64,000 nt of DNA from CAYTBN01 sp964542165 (GCA_964542165.1 CAZITQ010000007.1:23537-87536), one strand, 5' to 3'. Shown: positions 43,803-52,390, counted from the stretch's first letter. Notes: generated from the letters alone by a model not told the origin. A program made the numbers and translations.

Positions 43803-44009
43803 ATGAGCAAGGACTGTGGATACGAGGCCGAGAACGTACAGCGCTGCAACTGTACCTACCCGGGCTGTCCCCGCCACGGACGATGCTGCGAATGCCTGCA
43901 CTACCACCTGGCCATGAAGCAGCTGCCCGCCTGCTGCTTCGACGACGACGCCGAGGCCACCTGGGACCGTTCCTACGGCCACTTCGTACGCTGCCAGCAA
44001 GGGGGCTGA
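43803..44009 (+). CDS. Cys-rich DUF6485-like small protein
   Basis: 68 residues with ten cysteines: CGYEAENVQRCNCTYPGC, then HGRCCECLHYHL, QLPACCF and RCQQ near the end. The CNC...C...G.CCECL.YH...LPACCF layout matches the DUF6485 family of small metal-binding-type proteins as I recall it; its function is unknown. The His residues beside Cys pairs suggest a zinc or iron-sulfur site. CGGAGG precedes ATG 43803. Its stop is one base before the GTG of the AAA+ gene, so the genes are probably one operon. Confidence 0.7.
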   Translation: MSKDCGYEAENVQRCNCTYPGCPRHGRCCECLHYHLAMKQLPACCFDDDAEATWDRSYGHFVRCQQGG

Positions 44010-44010
44010 C

Positions 44011-44844
44011 GTGGGCGATTCGCCGGGGCGAGTGGAGATCGGCGGCGTGGAGCTCAGCCTCTGTCACCCGGACGAGCTGAGCGTGCGTTGGGTCGGCCAG
44101 GGCGAGACCCTCAAGCAGGTGCTGGCCGCCTGGCTCGTACTGGACGACGCCGACATCCCGTTGAATCCACGGCTGCTGGGCAAGCCGGGGGTGGGCAAGA
44201 CCACCTTGGCCTACGCGGCGGGCAAGGCCATCGGGCGGCAGGTCTACATCTACCAGGCCACCATGGACACCCGTCCCGAGGACCTGCTGGTGACCCCGGT
44301 GGTGGCGTCCCAGGGGGAGCTTCGCTACGTGGCCAGCCCGCTGGTGACCGCGATGATCCGCGGAGGCGTGTGCGTGCTAGACGAGGGCAACCGGATGAGC
44401 GAGAAGTCCTGGGCCTCGCTGGCGCCGCTGCTGGACAACCGCCGCTACGTGGAGTCCATCGTCGCGGGCATCAAGATCCCGGCCCATCGGGACTTCCGGC
44501 TCGTGGCCACGATGAACGACGACTCGTCCACCTTCGAGCTGCCCGAGTACATCCACTCCCGGCTCCAGCCCCAGATCCTGCTCGAGTTCCCCGACGAGGA
44601 GGACGAGCTGGCGATCCTCGCCGAGAACCTGCCCTTCGTGGACGAGCAGATCCGCGAGTACGTCGTCAAGTTCCTGCAGCGGGCCCACGGGGCGGACGAG
44701 AGCTACACGGTGCGCGACGGCATCAACATCGCCCGCTACGCGGCCAAGGTCGCCGGAGAGCGGGGAGACGAGGTGCTCCGCGACGACCTGCTGTCCGCGG
44801 TGCGGATGGTCCTGGGTGACGAGGCGCTGCCCTACACCGAGTGA
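44011..44844 (+). CDS. MoxR-type AAA+ ATPase
   Basis: 277 residues. Walker A is GKPGVGKTTL, followed by RQVYIYQATMDTRPEDLL. Walker B is GGVCVLDEGNRM, sensor 1 lies in FRLVATMNDDSS and the arginine-finger region near EYIHSRLQPQILLEFP. The sequence falls in the AAA_5/MoxR-like group. Such ATPases are usually chaperones paired with a von Willebrand A protein; here the partner gene encodes something else. The start is GTG 44011, overlapping the region of the preceding stop, with GGGGG upstream. The next gene starts four bases after its stop, so co-expression with the 658-residue protein is very likely. Confidence 0.88.
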   Translation: MGDSPGRVEIGGVELSLCHPDELSVRWVGQGETLKQVLAAWLVLDDADIPLNPRLLGKPGVGKTTLAYAAGKAIGRQVYIYQATMDTRPEDLLVTPVVASQGELRYVASPLVTAMIRGGVCVLDEGNRMSEKSWASLAPLLDNRRYVESIVAGIKIPAHRDFRLVATMNDDSSTFELPEYIHSRLQPQILLEFPDEEDELAILAENLPFVDEQIREYVVKFLQRAHGADESYTVRDGINIARYAAKVAGERGDEVLRDDLLSAVRMVLGDEALPYTE

Positions 44845-44848
44845 CACC

Positions 44849-46825
44849 GTGAACGAGCTACACCAGCGCTTCGGCATCCTCGAGGCGGGCGGCGCCTGGA
44901 TCCTGCCCGTGCTCCACGGAAAGCTGGAGTACGCCGACCTGGTGCGCGGCGCCGTGACCGAGCTGCAGCCCGCCGCGGTGGCGGTGGAGCTGGCGGACAC
45001 GCTCCGGGCGCCGCTGATCGAGGCCGTCCGGCGCCTGCCGCGGATCTCCGTGTTGCTGTACGAGGACCACGGGGGCAACTCGGTCTACCTCCCCGTCGAA
45101 CCCGCGGATCCCCTGATCGAGGGGCTGCGGTCCGCCATCGAGGCCGGGGTCCCCGCCGAACTGGTCGACCTGGACGTGGACTACCCCCTTCGCCACGCGG
45201 AACCCTTTCCCGACACCTATTCGCTGTTGCGGATCGGGGCGGGTGCCTACCTGGACGCCTACCTGGACGCGTCGGCGGGGCAGGACGGCGATGAGCTCGA
45301 CCGGCGCCGGGAGCGGGGCATGGCCCACAGGATCCAGCGCCTGGTGGATCGCCACGGCGAGGTCCTCGTGGTGTGCGGGATGGCCCACGCGCGCCGTCTG
45401 GCCGACGATCTGACCACCCCCCAGCCCGCGCCCTTCGCCCGCAAGAAGCGCGACGGCGTGGGGCTGTTCCATCTCCATCCCCGGAGTCTCCCCGAGACCC
45501 TCACGACCTTCCCCTTCCTGTCCGCGGTCTACGAGCGCAGGCGCGGCGACCTGCCTCCGGACCCGGACGAGGCCACCATGGCACCGCCCCGCAAGCGGGC
45601 GGTGCGGGACTTCCTGGCGGTGGTGGAAGGCCACAAGGAGGACGAACCCGACGAGCGCCTGGGCCTGAGCGCGGCGGTGGACTGGGTCGCGCGACGCTGC
45701 GGTGAGCCCGGTGAGCCCCTGGATCGACGCCTGGCTCACCTGCGTATGCTCGACCGGGCGGCCCTGCGGTACCGATCGCGCACCGGGGAGGAGGTCAAAC
45801 CCTGGCAGCGCCGGATCCTGCAGAAGTTTGCCCGCAACTACGCGCTGATCGATGGATACCTCGTCCCCGACCTGTACCAACTGGTGGTCGCCTCGAGGGG
45901 GGCCGTGGACGAGAACCACGGGCACGAGGTCTGGGACCTGGGCGAGCACTACCCCTGGCAGGAGGAGACCTCCGAGCTGGCCACGATCCGGGTCACCGCC
46001 GAGCAGCTCATGCTCGGCACCCGCCGCATCCGCCTGCGCCGCCGGATTCCGGTGGTCAAGCGCCGGATGGTCCGCGTCCCGATGCGCAAGCGCAAGCGCG
46101 AGAAGCACCCGGGGGAGTGGCTCGAGCACTTCGATCCCCTGGGGCTGTGTTCCCATCCCCCCGAAGATCTGGTCATCGAGGACTACGGCAACTACCTGCG
46201 CAAGAAGGGCGTCAAGATCGTCGGCGACGAGCAGTCCCGGGTGGTGCCCTTCACCACCTCGCTGCTGGACGGCATCGACGTGCGCGAGACCGTCCGCAAC
46301 TGGCACGAAAAACGGATCTACGTCCGGGAAGAACGCAAGGTCCAAGGCGGCGTCGGTTCCGTCGTCATCATCTTCGACGAGGACGAGCACGACGAGCGCT
46401 TCCCGTTCCGGATGACCTGGCTCGGGGAGCACGACGACGAATCCGACATGGCGTTCTACTCCACCCCCCTCGCCGATCACCTGGTCGGCCCGGGCATCAA
46501 TCGCTGCGAATACGGAGGCCTGCTGCTCTCCTACCCACCCCTGCGCCTGATGGACGTCTGGGAGGATCCCGACTACCAGCAAGCCCGCACCAAGTCCGAG
46601 GTCCTGCTGATGGCCGCGGTCGACTACTCCCTCGACCCCCACGTCGTCTACGTCGCAGCCAACCCCCCGCGAACCGCCCTGCGCACCTACGCCGAGACCC
46701 ACGCCCGCAAGATCGTCTACCTCCCCATCGGCCAGCTCTCGCCGACGTCGATCCGCAACATCCGGGTGTTCCACATCCTGTGGGGCAAGGACAAACGCGA
46801 GATCGCCAGGGACTACGTCTGGTAG
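44849..46825 (+). CDS. TraB/EreA-like large protein of unknown function, AAA+ partner
   Basis: 658 residues from GTG 44849. Residues 1-195 resemble the TraB/EreA/ChaN-like superfamily: ILPVLHGKLEYADLVRGAV, AAVAVELADTLR, and VLVVCGMAHARRLADDL with a conserved-looking His. A central segment (about 375-420) is strongly basic (RRIRLRRRIPVVKRRMVR). The C-terminal region (about 425-658) is well structured (GSVVIIFDEDEHDE, NRCEYGGLLLSYPPLRLMD, RKIVYLPIGQLSPTSIRNI) but not recognised. It has no signal peptide or membrane segment. Gene order predicts that it is the client or effector of the MoxR-type ATPase. The AAA stop lies four bases upstream; the GTG has only a weak ribosome site. Confidence 0.7.
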   Translation: MNELHQRFGILEAGGAWILPVLHGKLEYADLVRGAVTELQPAAVAVELADTLRAPLIEAVRRLPRISVLLYEDHGGNSVYLPVEPADPLIEGLRSAIEAGVPAELVDLDVDYPLRHAEPFPDTYSLLRIGAGAYLDAYLDASAGQDGDELDRRRERGMAHRIQRLVDRHGEVLVVCGMAHARRLADDLTTPQPAPFARKKRDGVGLFHLHPRSLPETLTTFPFLSAVYERRRGDLPPDPDEATMAPPRKRAVRDFLAVVEGHKEDEPDERLGLSAAVDWVARRCGEPGEPLDRRLAHLRMLDRAALRYRSRTGEEVKPWQRRILQKFARNYALIDGYLVPDLYQLVVASRGAVDENHGHEVWDLGEHYPWQEETSELATIRVTAEQLMLGTRRIRLRRRIPVVKRRMVRVPMRKRKREKHPGEWLEHFDPLGLCSHPPEDLVIEDYGNYLRKKGVKIVGDEQSRVVPFTTSLLDGIDVRETVRNWHEKRIYVREERKVQGGVGSVVIIFDEDEHDERFPFRMTWLGEHDDESDMAFYSTPLADHLVGPGINRCEYGGLLLSYPPLRLMDVWEDPDYQQARTKSEVLLMAAVDYSLDPHVVYVAANPPRTALRTYAETHARKIVYLPIGQLSPTSIRNIRVFHILWGKDKREIARDYVW

Positions 46826-46844
46826 CGCCGTTTGCGGTGAGCCA

Positions 46845-47405
46845 CTACCCCCCTGTCGTACAACGTCCGCTGCGACAGGTCCCCCCCGGGCACTCGGAAT
46901 CGCTGTAGCACTTGCCGCCGGCGGTGGTGCACATCCCGCTGCGGCAGACCCCGCCGGCGCACTCGCTGTCGCTGTAGCATTTGCCGCCCGCGGTCGTGCA
47001 CTTCCCGCTGCGGCAGACGCCGCCGCCGCACTCGGAGTCGCTGTAGCACTGGCCCCCCGCCGTGGTGCATTTTCCGCTGCGACACGTGCCCCCGTTGCAC
47101 TCCGAGTCGCTGTAACACTGACCGCCGGCCGTGGTGCACTGGCCACTGCGGCAGGTCCCCCCCGGGCACTCGGAGTCGCTGTAGCACCGCCCGCCGGCCG
47201 TGGTGCACAGGCCACTGCGGCAGACGCCGCCGCCGCACTCGGAGTCGCTGTAGCACTGGGCGGCCTTGGGGTAGCACTTGCTGTCGCGGCAGATGCCGTC
47301 CTCGCAGTCGGAGTCCGAGCTGCAGGGCGGGGGATCCGCTGCGGCGGGGGTGGACAGCAGCAGGGCGAGGACACAGGCTGTGAGCAGGATCGGGGTGCGG
47401 GGCAT
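46845..47405 (-). CDS. Secreted Cys-rich protein with 23-residue tandem repeats
   Basis: 186 residues. A Sec signal peptide (ILLTACVLALLLSTPAAA) leads to a mature chain made entirely of Cys-rich units. One divergent unit (PPCSSDSDCEDGICRDSKC) precedes six nearly identical 23-residue units of the form CYSDSEC-GG-CRSG-CTTAGG, each with four Cys. The Cys spacing resembles small disulfide knots such as EGF- or Dickkopf-like repeats, but no named family is assigned. It would be an extended extracellular rod. ATG 47405 has AAGGAC upstream. It is convergent with the TraB/EreA-like gene, 19 bases away. Confidence 0.8.
   Translation of the reverse strand: MPRTPILLTACVLALLLSTPAAADPPPCSSDSDCEDGICRDSKCYPKAAQCYSDSECGGGVCRSGLCTTAGGRCYSDSECPGGTCRSGQCTTAGGQCYSDSECNGGTCRSGKCTTAGGQCYSDSECGGGVCRSGKCTTAGGKCYSDSECAGGVCRSGMCTTAGGKCYSDSECPGGTCRSGRCTTGG
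46848..47258 (-). repeat. Six tandem 69-bp repeats in the Cys-rich protein gene
   Basis: Six consecutive 69-base units encode the 23-residue Cys-rich motif; they differ at a few positions, mainly those before GG and after CRSG. High DNA identity suggests recent expansion by unequal recombination or slippage. Confidence 0.85.
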
Positions 47406-47510
47406 GGTTCGGTCCTTCCGGCGCATCGTCACCATAGCAGACGCCGGGACCGGAACACGCGAGGGCGGGTAGAGTGTTCCCGGCATTTCGCCGGGATCGG
47501 GAGGATGACC

Positions 47511-47891
47511 ATGGGCGAGCGGGAAGAGGCGCTGGCCGCGTGCACGGAACGGCTGAACCTGACCGGGCTGAAGCGGCACATCTTGCTGTGCTGCGACCAG
47601 ACCACGCCCAACTGCTCGACGCGCGAGGAGAGCCTGGAGTCCTGGGCCTACCTGAAGCGTCGGCTGAACGAGCTGGGTCTGGCGGGCGCCGGGGGGATCT
47701 ACCGCTCCAAGGTCGACTGCCTGCGGGTCTGCCAGCACGGCCCGGTGGCCGTGGTCTACCCGGAGGGGACCTGGTACCGCGGGTGCACGCCCGGGGTGCT
47801 CGAGCGGATCATCCAGACACACCTGATCGGTGGCGAGCCGGTGCGGGACCAGCTCTTCGCCGAGGCGCCCCTGGACCCGGAGCGGAGCTAG
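47511..47891 (+). CDS. Thioredoxin-like [2Fe-2S] ferredoxin domain protein
   Basis: 126 residues. The pattern HILLCCDQTTPNCSTREESLESWAYLKRRL, later KVDCLRVCQHGPVAVVYPEG with GTWYRGCTP, matches the (2Fe-2S) ferredoxin family related to the NuoE C-terminal domain and the Aquifex thioredoxin-like ferredoxin. Cluster ligands are probably Cys in CCDQ/NC and CLRVC. It is a soluble electron carrier with unknown partners. ATG 47511 is six bases after GGAGG; the ATG at 47505 would touch the ribosome site. The stop overlaps that of the facing 59-residue gene at a CTAG sequence. Confidence 0.85.
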   Translation: MGEREEALAACTERLNLTGLKRHILLCCDQTTPNCSTREESLESWAYLKRRLNELGLAGAGGIYRSKVDCLRVCQHGPVAVVYPEGTWYRGCTPGVLERIIQTHLIGGEPVRDQLFAEAPLDPERS

Positions 47892-48067
47892 GATCCGATG
47901 GTCTTCTTGATCTGGGCGATCTGACCCGGGTCGTAGTACTTGCAGGCACCCTTGACCTTGGCCGGCTCCAGGGCCAGGTCGGTGATGGCCTTCTTGACCT
48001 GGGCCGGCTTGGCGCCGATGGCCTTGGCGATCTTGCCCGCGCTCAGGATCTCGTCCTTGGCTGCCAT
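47888..48067 (-). CDS. 59-residue helix-turn-helix-like protein
   Basis: 59 residues, basic: MAAKDEILSAGKIAKAIGAK, then PAQVKKAITDLALEP and KGACKYYDPGQIAQIKK. The order helix-turn-helix, then YYDPGQIAQI, resembles the DNA-binding part of a MerR-like or winged helix protein that reads a tyrosine-containing wing. It may be a minimal DNA-binding protein. GGGAGGAA lies just before ATG 48067, supporting it as a real gene. Its stop and that of the facing ferredoxin gene share the palindrome CTAG (47888-47891). Confidence 0.75.
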   Translation of the reverse strand: MAAKDEILSAGKIAKAIGAKPAQVKKAITDLALEPAKVKGACKYYDPGQIAQIKKTIGS

Positions 48068-48202
48068 GGTCGTTCCTCCCGTGGAATTCGTGGGTTCCTG
48101 GACGGACCAGCATAGAGTCGGATGCCCGGCTCGACAACCTGCCCTACTCCCGCGCCGTCCGGGCGCCCTGGTACCATGGGGCCGCTTCCGCCGGAGGTAG
48201 CC

Positions 48203-50227
48203 ATGCCCTTGCGATCGATCGTCCTCGCTGTCCTGCTGGCGTTGCTGGCCAGCCCTGGCGCCTGGGCCCTGGCGCCCCCCGAGAACATGGTGCTCGACGG
48301 TGTCCCGGAGATCCCGGACGAGCTGGCGTTGCAGGTCGCCCGGTACCAGAACGCACGCTCGGCCCAGCCCTTCGACTGGCACCCGACCCGCAGGGAGCTG
48401 CTGGTGGGCACGAGGTTCGCGGACACCACCCAGGTCCATGTGGTGACCCAGCCCGGAGGTGCGCGACGGCAGCTGACGTTCTTCCCCGAGCCCGTGCGTG
48501 GCGCGTCCTTCATCCCGGCGTCGGGTGGCGGGTCCCTGGTGCTGCTCAAGGACGTCGGTGGCAGCGAGATGTACCAGCTGTTCCGCTTCGATCTGAGGGA
48601 CGGGTCGACGACCCTGCTCACGGACGGAGAGTCCCGAAACCGTTCGGCGGTCTACGCCTCGGCGGGCGACCGGATCGCCTTCGCCTCCACGGCCCGCAAC
48701 CAAAAGGACTACGACCTCTACCTGATGGACCCCATGGACCCCGGGAGCCGCGCACTGGTGGCCGAGCGAGAGGGGGCCTGGACGCCCGTGGACTGGTCGC
48801 CCGACGACGCGCAGATCCTCCTGCACCGCTACGTGTCCGTGGACCACAGCGAGCTGCACCTCTTCGACGTGGCCAGCGCCGAGGTCCGCGCCCTCGCGGG
48901 CGTCGTGCGCAAGGGGCAACGCACCGAGGCCTACCGCAGCGCCGTCTTCGCAGCGGACGGCGAGCGGGTCTTCGTGGCCACGGACCGGGACTCGGAGTTC
49001 GTGCGCTTCGGGGCCGTCGAGGTGGCGTCCGGGCGCTACACACCCATGAGCGTCGGCGAGCCCTGGGACGTGACGGGGTTCGCGGTCAGTGACGACGACG
49101 CGGTGGCGGCCTACGTGCTCAACGAGGGGGGGAGGGGCTCGCTTCACCTCCTGGACCTGGCCACGGGGGCAGAGATCCCCGCCCCGATGCTCCCGGTGGG
49201 CCAGGTGGGCAACCTGGACTTCCGGCCGGGGAGTCACGAGCTGGCCCTGTGGCAGTCCACCGATCAGACCCCCGGGGACGTGTCCACCTACGACGTGGAC
49301 ACCGGCAAGCTCGAGCGCTGGACCTTCTCCGAGGTCGGCGGTCTCAACGCCGGCGCCTTCCCCCGCACGGAGATCGTCGAGTACCCGACCTTCGACGAGG
49401 TCGACGGCGCGCCGAGGACCATCCCCCTGCTCGTCACCCGTCCCGATCCCCAGCGCTTCCCCGGCCCGCGTCCGGTCCTGATCCGGATCCACGGCGGCCC
49501 GGCCAGTCAGGCGACGCCCCGCTTCCTGTGGGGCTTCACCTACCTGGTCGAGGAGATGGGGATCGCCTACCTGCAGCCCAACGTCCGCGGGTCCACGGGG
49601 TACGGGCGGGCCTACCGCCAGCTGGACGACGGACGACTCCGCGAGGACTCGGTCGAGGACATCGGTGCGCTGCTCGACTGGATCGCCGTCCAGGACGATC
49701 TGGATGCCGCGCGGGTCGCGGTCTACGGCGGGTCGTACGGCGGCTACATGGTGCTCGCGAGCCTGATCCACCACGCCGATCGGATCCGCTGCGGGATCGA
49801 CTACGTCGGCATCTCCAATTTCGTGACCTTCCTGGAGAACACCAAGGAGTACCGCCGCGACCTGCGCCGGGTGGAGTACGGCGACGAGCGGGACCCCTCC
49901 ATGCGGGCGTTCCTGGAGTCCATCTCCCCGACGACCCGGGCCGCGGAGATCCAGGTGCCCTTGCTGGTGGCCCAGGGGGCCAACGATCCCCGGGTGCCCC
50001 AGAGCGAGGCCGAGCAGATCGTCCAGGTGGTCCGCGAGTCGGGCCAGACGGTCTGGTACGTTCTCGCCGAGGACGAGGGACACGGCTTCCGCAAGAAGCC
50101 GAACCGGGACTTCCTCCACGACACGATCTTCCTCTTCCTGGAGCAGTTCCTGCTGGTGGAGGACGGCGACGGGCCACCCGTGCCCAGCGGTCCGGCGGAG
50201 GCCACGCCCACCGGCGAGGGGGAGTGA
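48203..50227 (+). CDS. Secreted S9-family prolyl oligopeptidase-type peptidase
   Basis: 674 residues. A signal peptide (RSIVLAVLLALLASPGAWA) is followed by a seven-bladed propeller-like region (about 45-395, with DYDLYLMDPMDPGS, GAWTPVDWSPDDAQILL, HSELHLFDV blades) and a peptidase domain. The triad is Ser511 in YGGSYGGYMV, Asp595 in QGANDPRVP and His627 in DEGHGF; RIHGGPASQ is the oxyanion region. It hydrolyses peptides in the periplasm or outside. ATG 48203 has GGAGG five bases upstream. The stop overlaps the next gene's ATG by one base (TGATG). Confidence 0.92.
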   Translation: MPLRSIVLAVLLALLASPGAWALAPPENMVLDGVPEIPDELALQVARYQNARSAQPFDWHPTRRELLVGTRFADTTQVHVVTQPGGARRQLTFFPEPVRGASFIPASGGGSLVLLKDVGGSEMYQLFRFDLRDGSTTLLTDGESRNRSAVYASAGDRIAFASTARNQKDYDLYLMDPMDPGSRALVAEREGAWTPVDWSPDDAQILLHRYVSVDHSELHLFDVASAEVRALAGVVRKGQRTEAYRSAVFAADGERVFVATDRDSEFVRFGAVEVASGRYTPMSVGEPWDVTGFAVSDDDAVAAYVLNEGGRGSLHLLDLATGAEIPAPMLPVGQVGNLDFRPGSHELALWQSTDQTPGDVSTYDVDTGKLERWTFSEVGGLNAGAFPRTEIVEYPTFDEVDGAPRTIPLLVTRPDPQRFPGPRPVLIRIHGGPASQATPRFLWGFTYLVEEMGIAYLQPNVRGSTGYGRAYRQLDDGRLREDSVEDIGALLDWIAVQDDLDAARVAVYGGSYGGYMVLASLIHHADRIRCGIDYVGISNFVTFLENTKEYRRDLRRVEYGDERDPSMRAFLESISPTTRAAEIQVPLLVAQGANDPRVPQSEAEQIVQVVRESGQTVWYVLAEDEGHGFRKKPNRDFLHDTIFLFLEQFLLVEDGDGPPVPSGPAEATPTGEGE

Positions 50228-51159
50228 TGCGCGGCGCCGGCGTCTTCGCGATCCTGAGCGCGGTGCTCTGGATCGGCCCCGGCTGCCCCTGCGAGTGCGA
50301 CGATGCCGACGACGACTCCGCTGACGACGACACCGGTGGCGACGACAGCGGGGACGACGACAGCGGGGACGACGACAGCGGGGACGACGACAGCGGGGAC
50401 GATGACAGCGGGGACGACGACACCACCGGCGATCCTCCCCCCTGGCAACCCTCCCCGGGCACCTCGTGGCAGATCCAGTTCACCGGGCTGCCCATCGACA
50501 CCACCCTCGGCGTGGACGCGTACGACGTGGACCTCTTCGACACCCCCGACGGCACCCTGGCGGACATTCGGGCGGCCGGCGCGGCCGTGATCTGCTACTT
50601 CAGCGCCGGGAGCTGGGAGGAGTGGCGGGACGACGCGGATCAGTTCCCCGAAGAGGCCATCGGCAACCCGCTGGAGGGCTGGCCGGGCGAGGCCTGGCTG
50701 GACGTGACCGATCCCACGGTCCGCACGATCATGGCCGCCCGCCTCGACCACGCCGTGGTCCGGGGCTGCGACGCCGTGGATCCCGACAACGTGGACGGCT
50801 ACACCAACGGCCCGGGCTTCGGTTTTGGATACGCCGGCCAGCTGGACTACAACCTCTTCCTGGCCCAGGAGGCGCACGCCCGGGGGCTCTCCATCGGGCT
50901 CAAGAACGACCTGGACCAGATCGACGACCTGGTCGCGGCGTATGACTTCGCGGTCAACGAGGAGTGCTTCGTCTACGACGAGTGCGAGTTGCTCCAGCCC
51001 TTCATCGACTCGGGCAAGGCGGTGTTCTCCATCGAGTACGGCAACGAGCCGCTGGCCGAACACGTCTGCCCGGAGGCCAACGCGCTCGACCTGGACACCC
51101 TGATCAAGCACCTGAATCTGGACGCCTGGCGCCTCTCCTGCCGGGACTGGACCCCCTGA
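50227..51159 (+). CDS. GH114-like (endo-polygalactosaminidase-type) lipoprotein with acidic tether
   Basis: 310 residues. The signal sequence ends IGPGC (lipobox; PCEC follows), then about 45 residues of Asp/Ser/Gly made largely of a GDDDS unit. The catalytic part has the GH114 TIM-barrel look: WQIQFTGLP, AAVICYFSAGSWEEWRDD, VVRGCDAVDPDNVDGY and GLSIGLKNDLDQ, with Asp/Glu at expected strand ends. GH114 enzymes cut alpha-1,4-linked polygalactosamine, an exopolysaccharide. The start is coupled to the S9 peptidase stop (TGATG), suggesting shared matrix or biomass degradation. Confidence 0.85.
   Translation: MRGAGVFAILSAVLWIGPGCPCECDDADDDSADDDTGGDDSGDDDSGDDDSGDDDSGDDDSGDDDTTGDPPPWQPSPGTSWQIQFTGLPIDTTLGVDAYDVDLFDTPDGTLADIRAAGAAVICYFSAGSWEEWRDDADQFPEEAIGNPLEGWPGEAWLDVTDPTVRTIMAARLDHAVVRGCDAVDPDNVDGYTNGPGFGFGYAGQLDYNLFLAQEAHARGLSIGLKNDLDQIDDLVAAYDFAVNEECFVYDECELLQPFIDSGKAVFSIEYGNEPLAEHVCPEANALDLDTLIKHLNLDAWRLSCRDWTP
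50350..50424 (+). repeat. Five tandem 15-bp repeats encoding an Asp/Ser tether
   Basis: Units of GGGGACGACGACAGC start at 50350, 50365, 50380 and 50395 (the last with one synonymous change); a fifth diverged copy ends in a Thr codon. They encode the acidic tether of the GH114-like lipoprotein. Confidence 0.85.
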
Positions 51160-51201
51160 CCCCCCGACCGTAGATCACCCCTGCACCACGGAGGCTCCGG
51201 G

Positions 51202-52341
51202 ATGAGCGACACGATCTACCTCGACCACAATGCCACGACCCCGATCCTGCCCGAGGTGGTGGACCACATGCTGCCCTTCCTGCGGGACCACTTCGGCAAC
51301 CCGTCCAGCGGCCACGGGTTCGGTCGAGAAGCCCACGAGGCGGTGGATCGCGCCCGGGACCAGGTGGCGACCCTGCTGGGCTGCCTGCCCTCCCACGTGG
51401 TGTTCACCTCCGGGGGGACCGAGTCCAACAACCTGGCGATCCGCGGGGTGACCGGAGCCCGTCCCGACCGCCGGGCGGTGGTGACCTCCACCATCGAGCA
51501 CCCCGCTGTCGCCCGTCCCTGCGACCGCCTGGAGGTGCTGGGCTGGTCCGTCTCCCGCGTGCCCGTGGACGGCGCCTGCATCGCGGATCTGGGTGCCCTG
51601 GCCGAGGCCGTCGGCCCGGACACGGCCCTGGTCACCGTCATGTTGGCCAACAACGAGACCGGCACCCTCCAGCCCATCTCCGAGATCGCCGGTGCCGCCC
51701 ACGCCGCCGGTGCGGTGGTCCACAGCGACGCCGCCCAGGCGGTGGGCAAGGTCCCGACCCGCGTCGACGAGCTGGGGGTGGATCTGCTCACCGTGGCCGG
51801 CCACAAGCTCTACGCACCCAAGGGGGTCGGAGCGCTCTACGTGCGACCCGACACGCCGCTGGAGCCCTTCATGCGCGGTGCCCGCCACGAGGGAGGGGTG
51901 CGGCCCGGGACCGAGAACGTCCCCTACATCGCGGGGCTCGGCAAGGCCTGCGAGATCGCCTACCACTCCCTGGCGACGGAGGCCGACCGCCAGGAGGGCC
52001 TGCGGGACCGACTCTGGCGGATCCTCGCCGCCGGCATCCCCGGGCTGGCCCGCAACGGCGATCCGGATCGTTGCCTTCCCAACACCCTCAACGTGCGCGT
52101 CCCGGGTGTCCTGGGCAGCGCGGTGCTCGACGCCGTGCCCCTGATCGCCGCGACCACCGGCTCCGCGTGTCACGAAGGCGGAGAGCGTCCCTCTCCCGTC
52201 CTGTCCGCCATGGGCCTGTCCCCGGACGAGGCCCTGGGAGCCATCCGCCTCTCCGTGGGGCGCTCCACCACCGCGGATCAGGTGGACCGCGCCGGGGCCG
52301 CCCTCGTGCGCGCGCACCGAAACTGTGTCGGAAACGCTTGA
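51202..52341 (+). CDS. Cysteine desulfurase (NifS/IscS family)
   Basis: 379 residues, normal length. It has YLDHNATTPILPEV, NPSSGHGFGREAHEAVDRAR, FTSGGTESNNLAI, the PLP Lys202 in TVAGHKLYAPKGVGALYV and the catalytic Cys323 in TTGSACHEGGERPSPVL on a class I style loop. It removes sulfur from cysteine for iron-sulfur clusters or tRNA thiolation. No iscU, sufU or mnmA is adjacent, so the acceptor is unknown. GGAGG precedes ATG 51202. A 49-base gap leads to the 45-residue basic protein gene. Confidence 0.93.
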   Translation: MSDTIYLDHNATTPILPEVVDHMLPFLRDHFGNPSSGHGFGREAHEAVDRARDQVATLLGCLPSHVVFTSGGTESNNLAIRGVTGARPDRRAVVTSTIEHPAVARPCDRLEVLGWSVSRVPVDGACIADLGALAEAVGPDTALVTVMLANNETGTLQPISEIAGAAHAAGAVVHSDAAQAVGKVPTRVDELGVDLLTVAGHKLYAPKGVGALYVRPDTPLEPFMRGARHEGGVRPGTENVPYIAGLGKACEIAYHSLATEADRQEGLRDRLWRILAAGIPGLARNGDPDRCLPNTLNVRVPGVLGSAVLDAVPLIAATTGSACHEGGERPSPVLSAMGLSPDEALGAIRLSVGRSTTADQVDRAGAALVRAHRNCVGNA

Positions 52342-52390
52342 CGGGCCGCCCACATCGGCCTACCATCCGCCGCTCGACTGGAGGTGCCAC

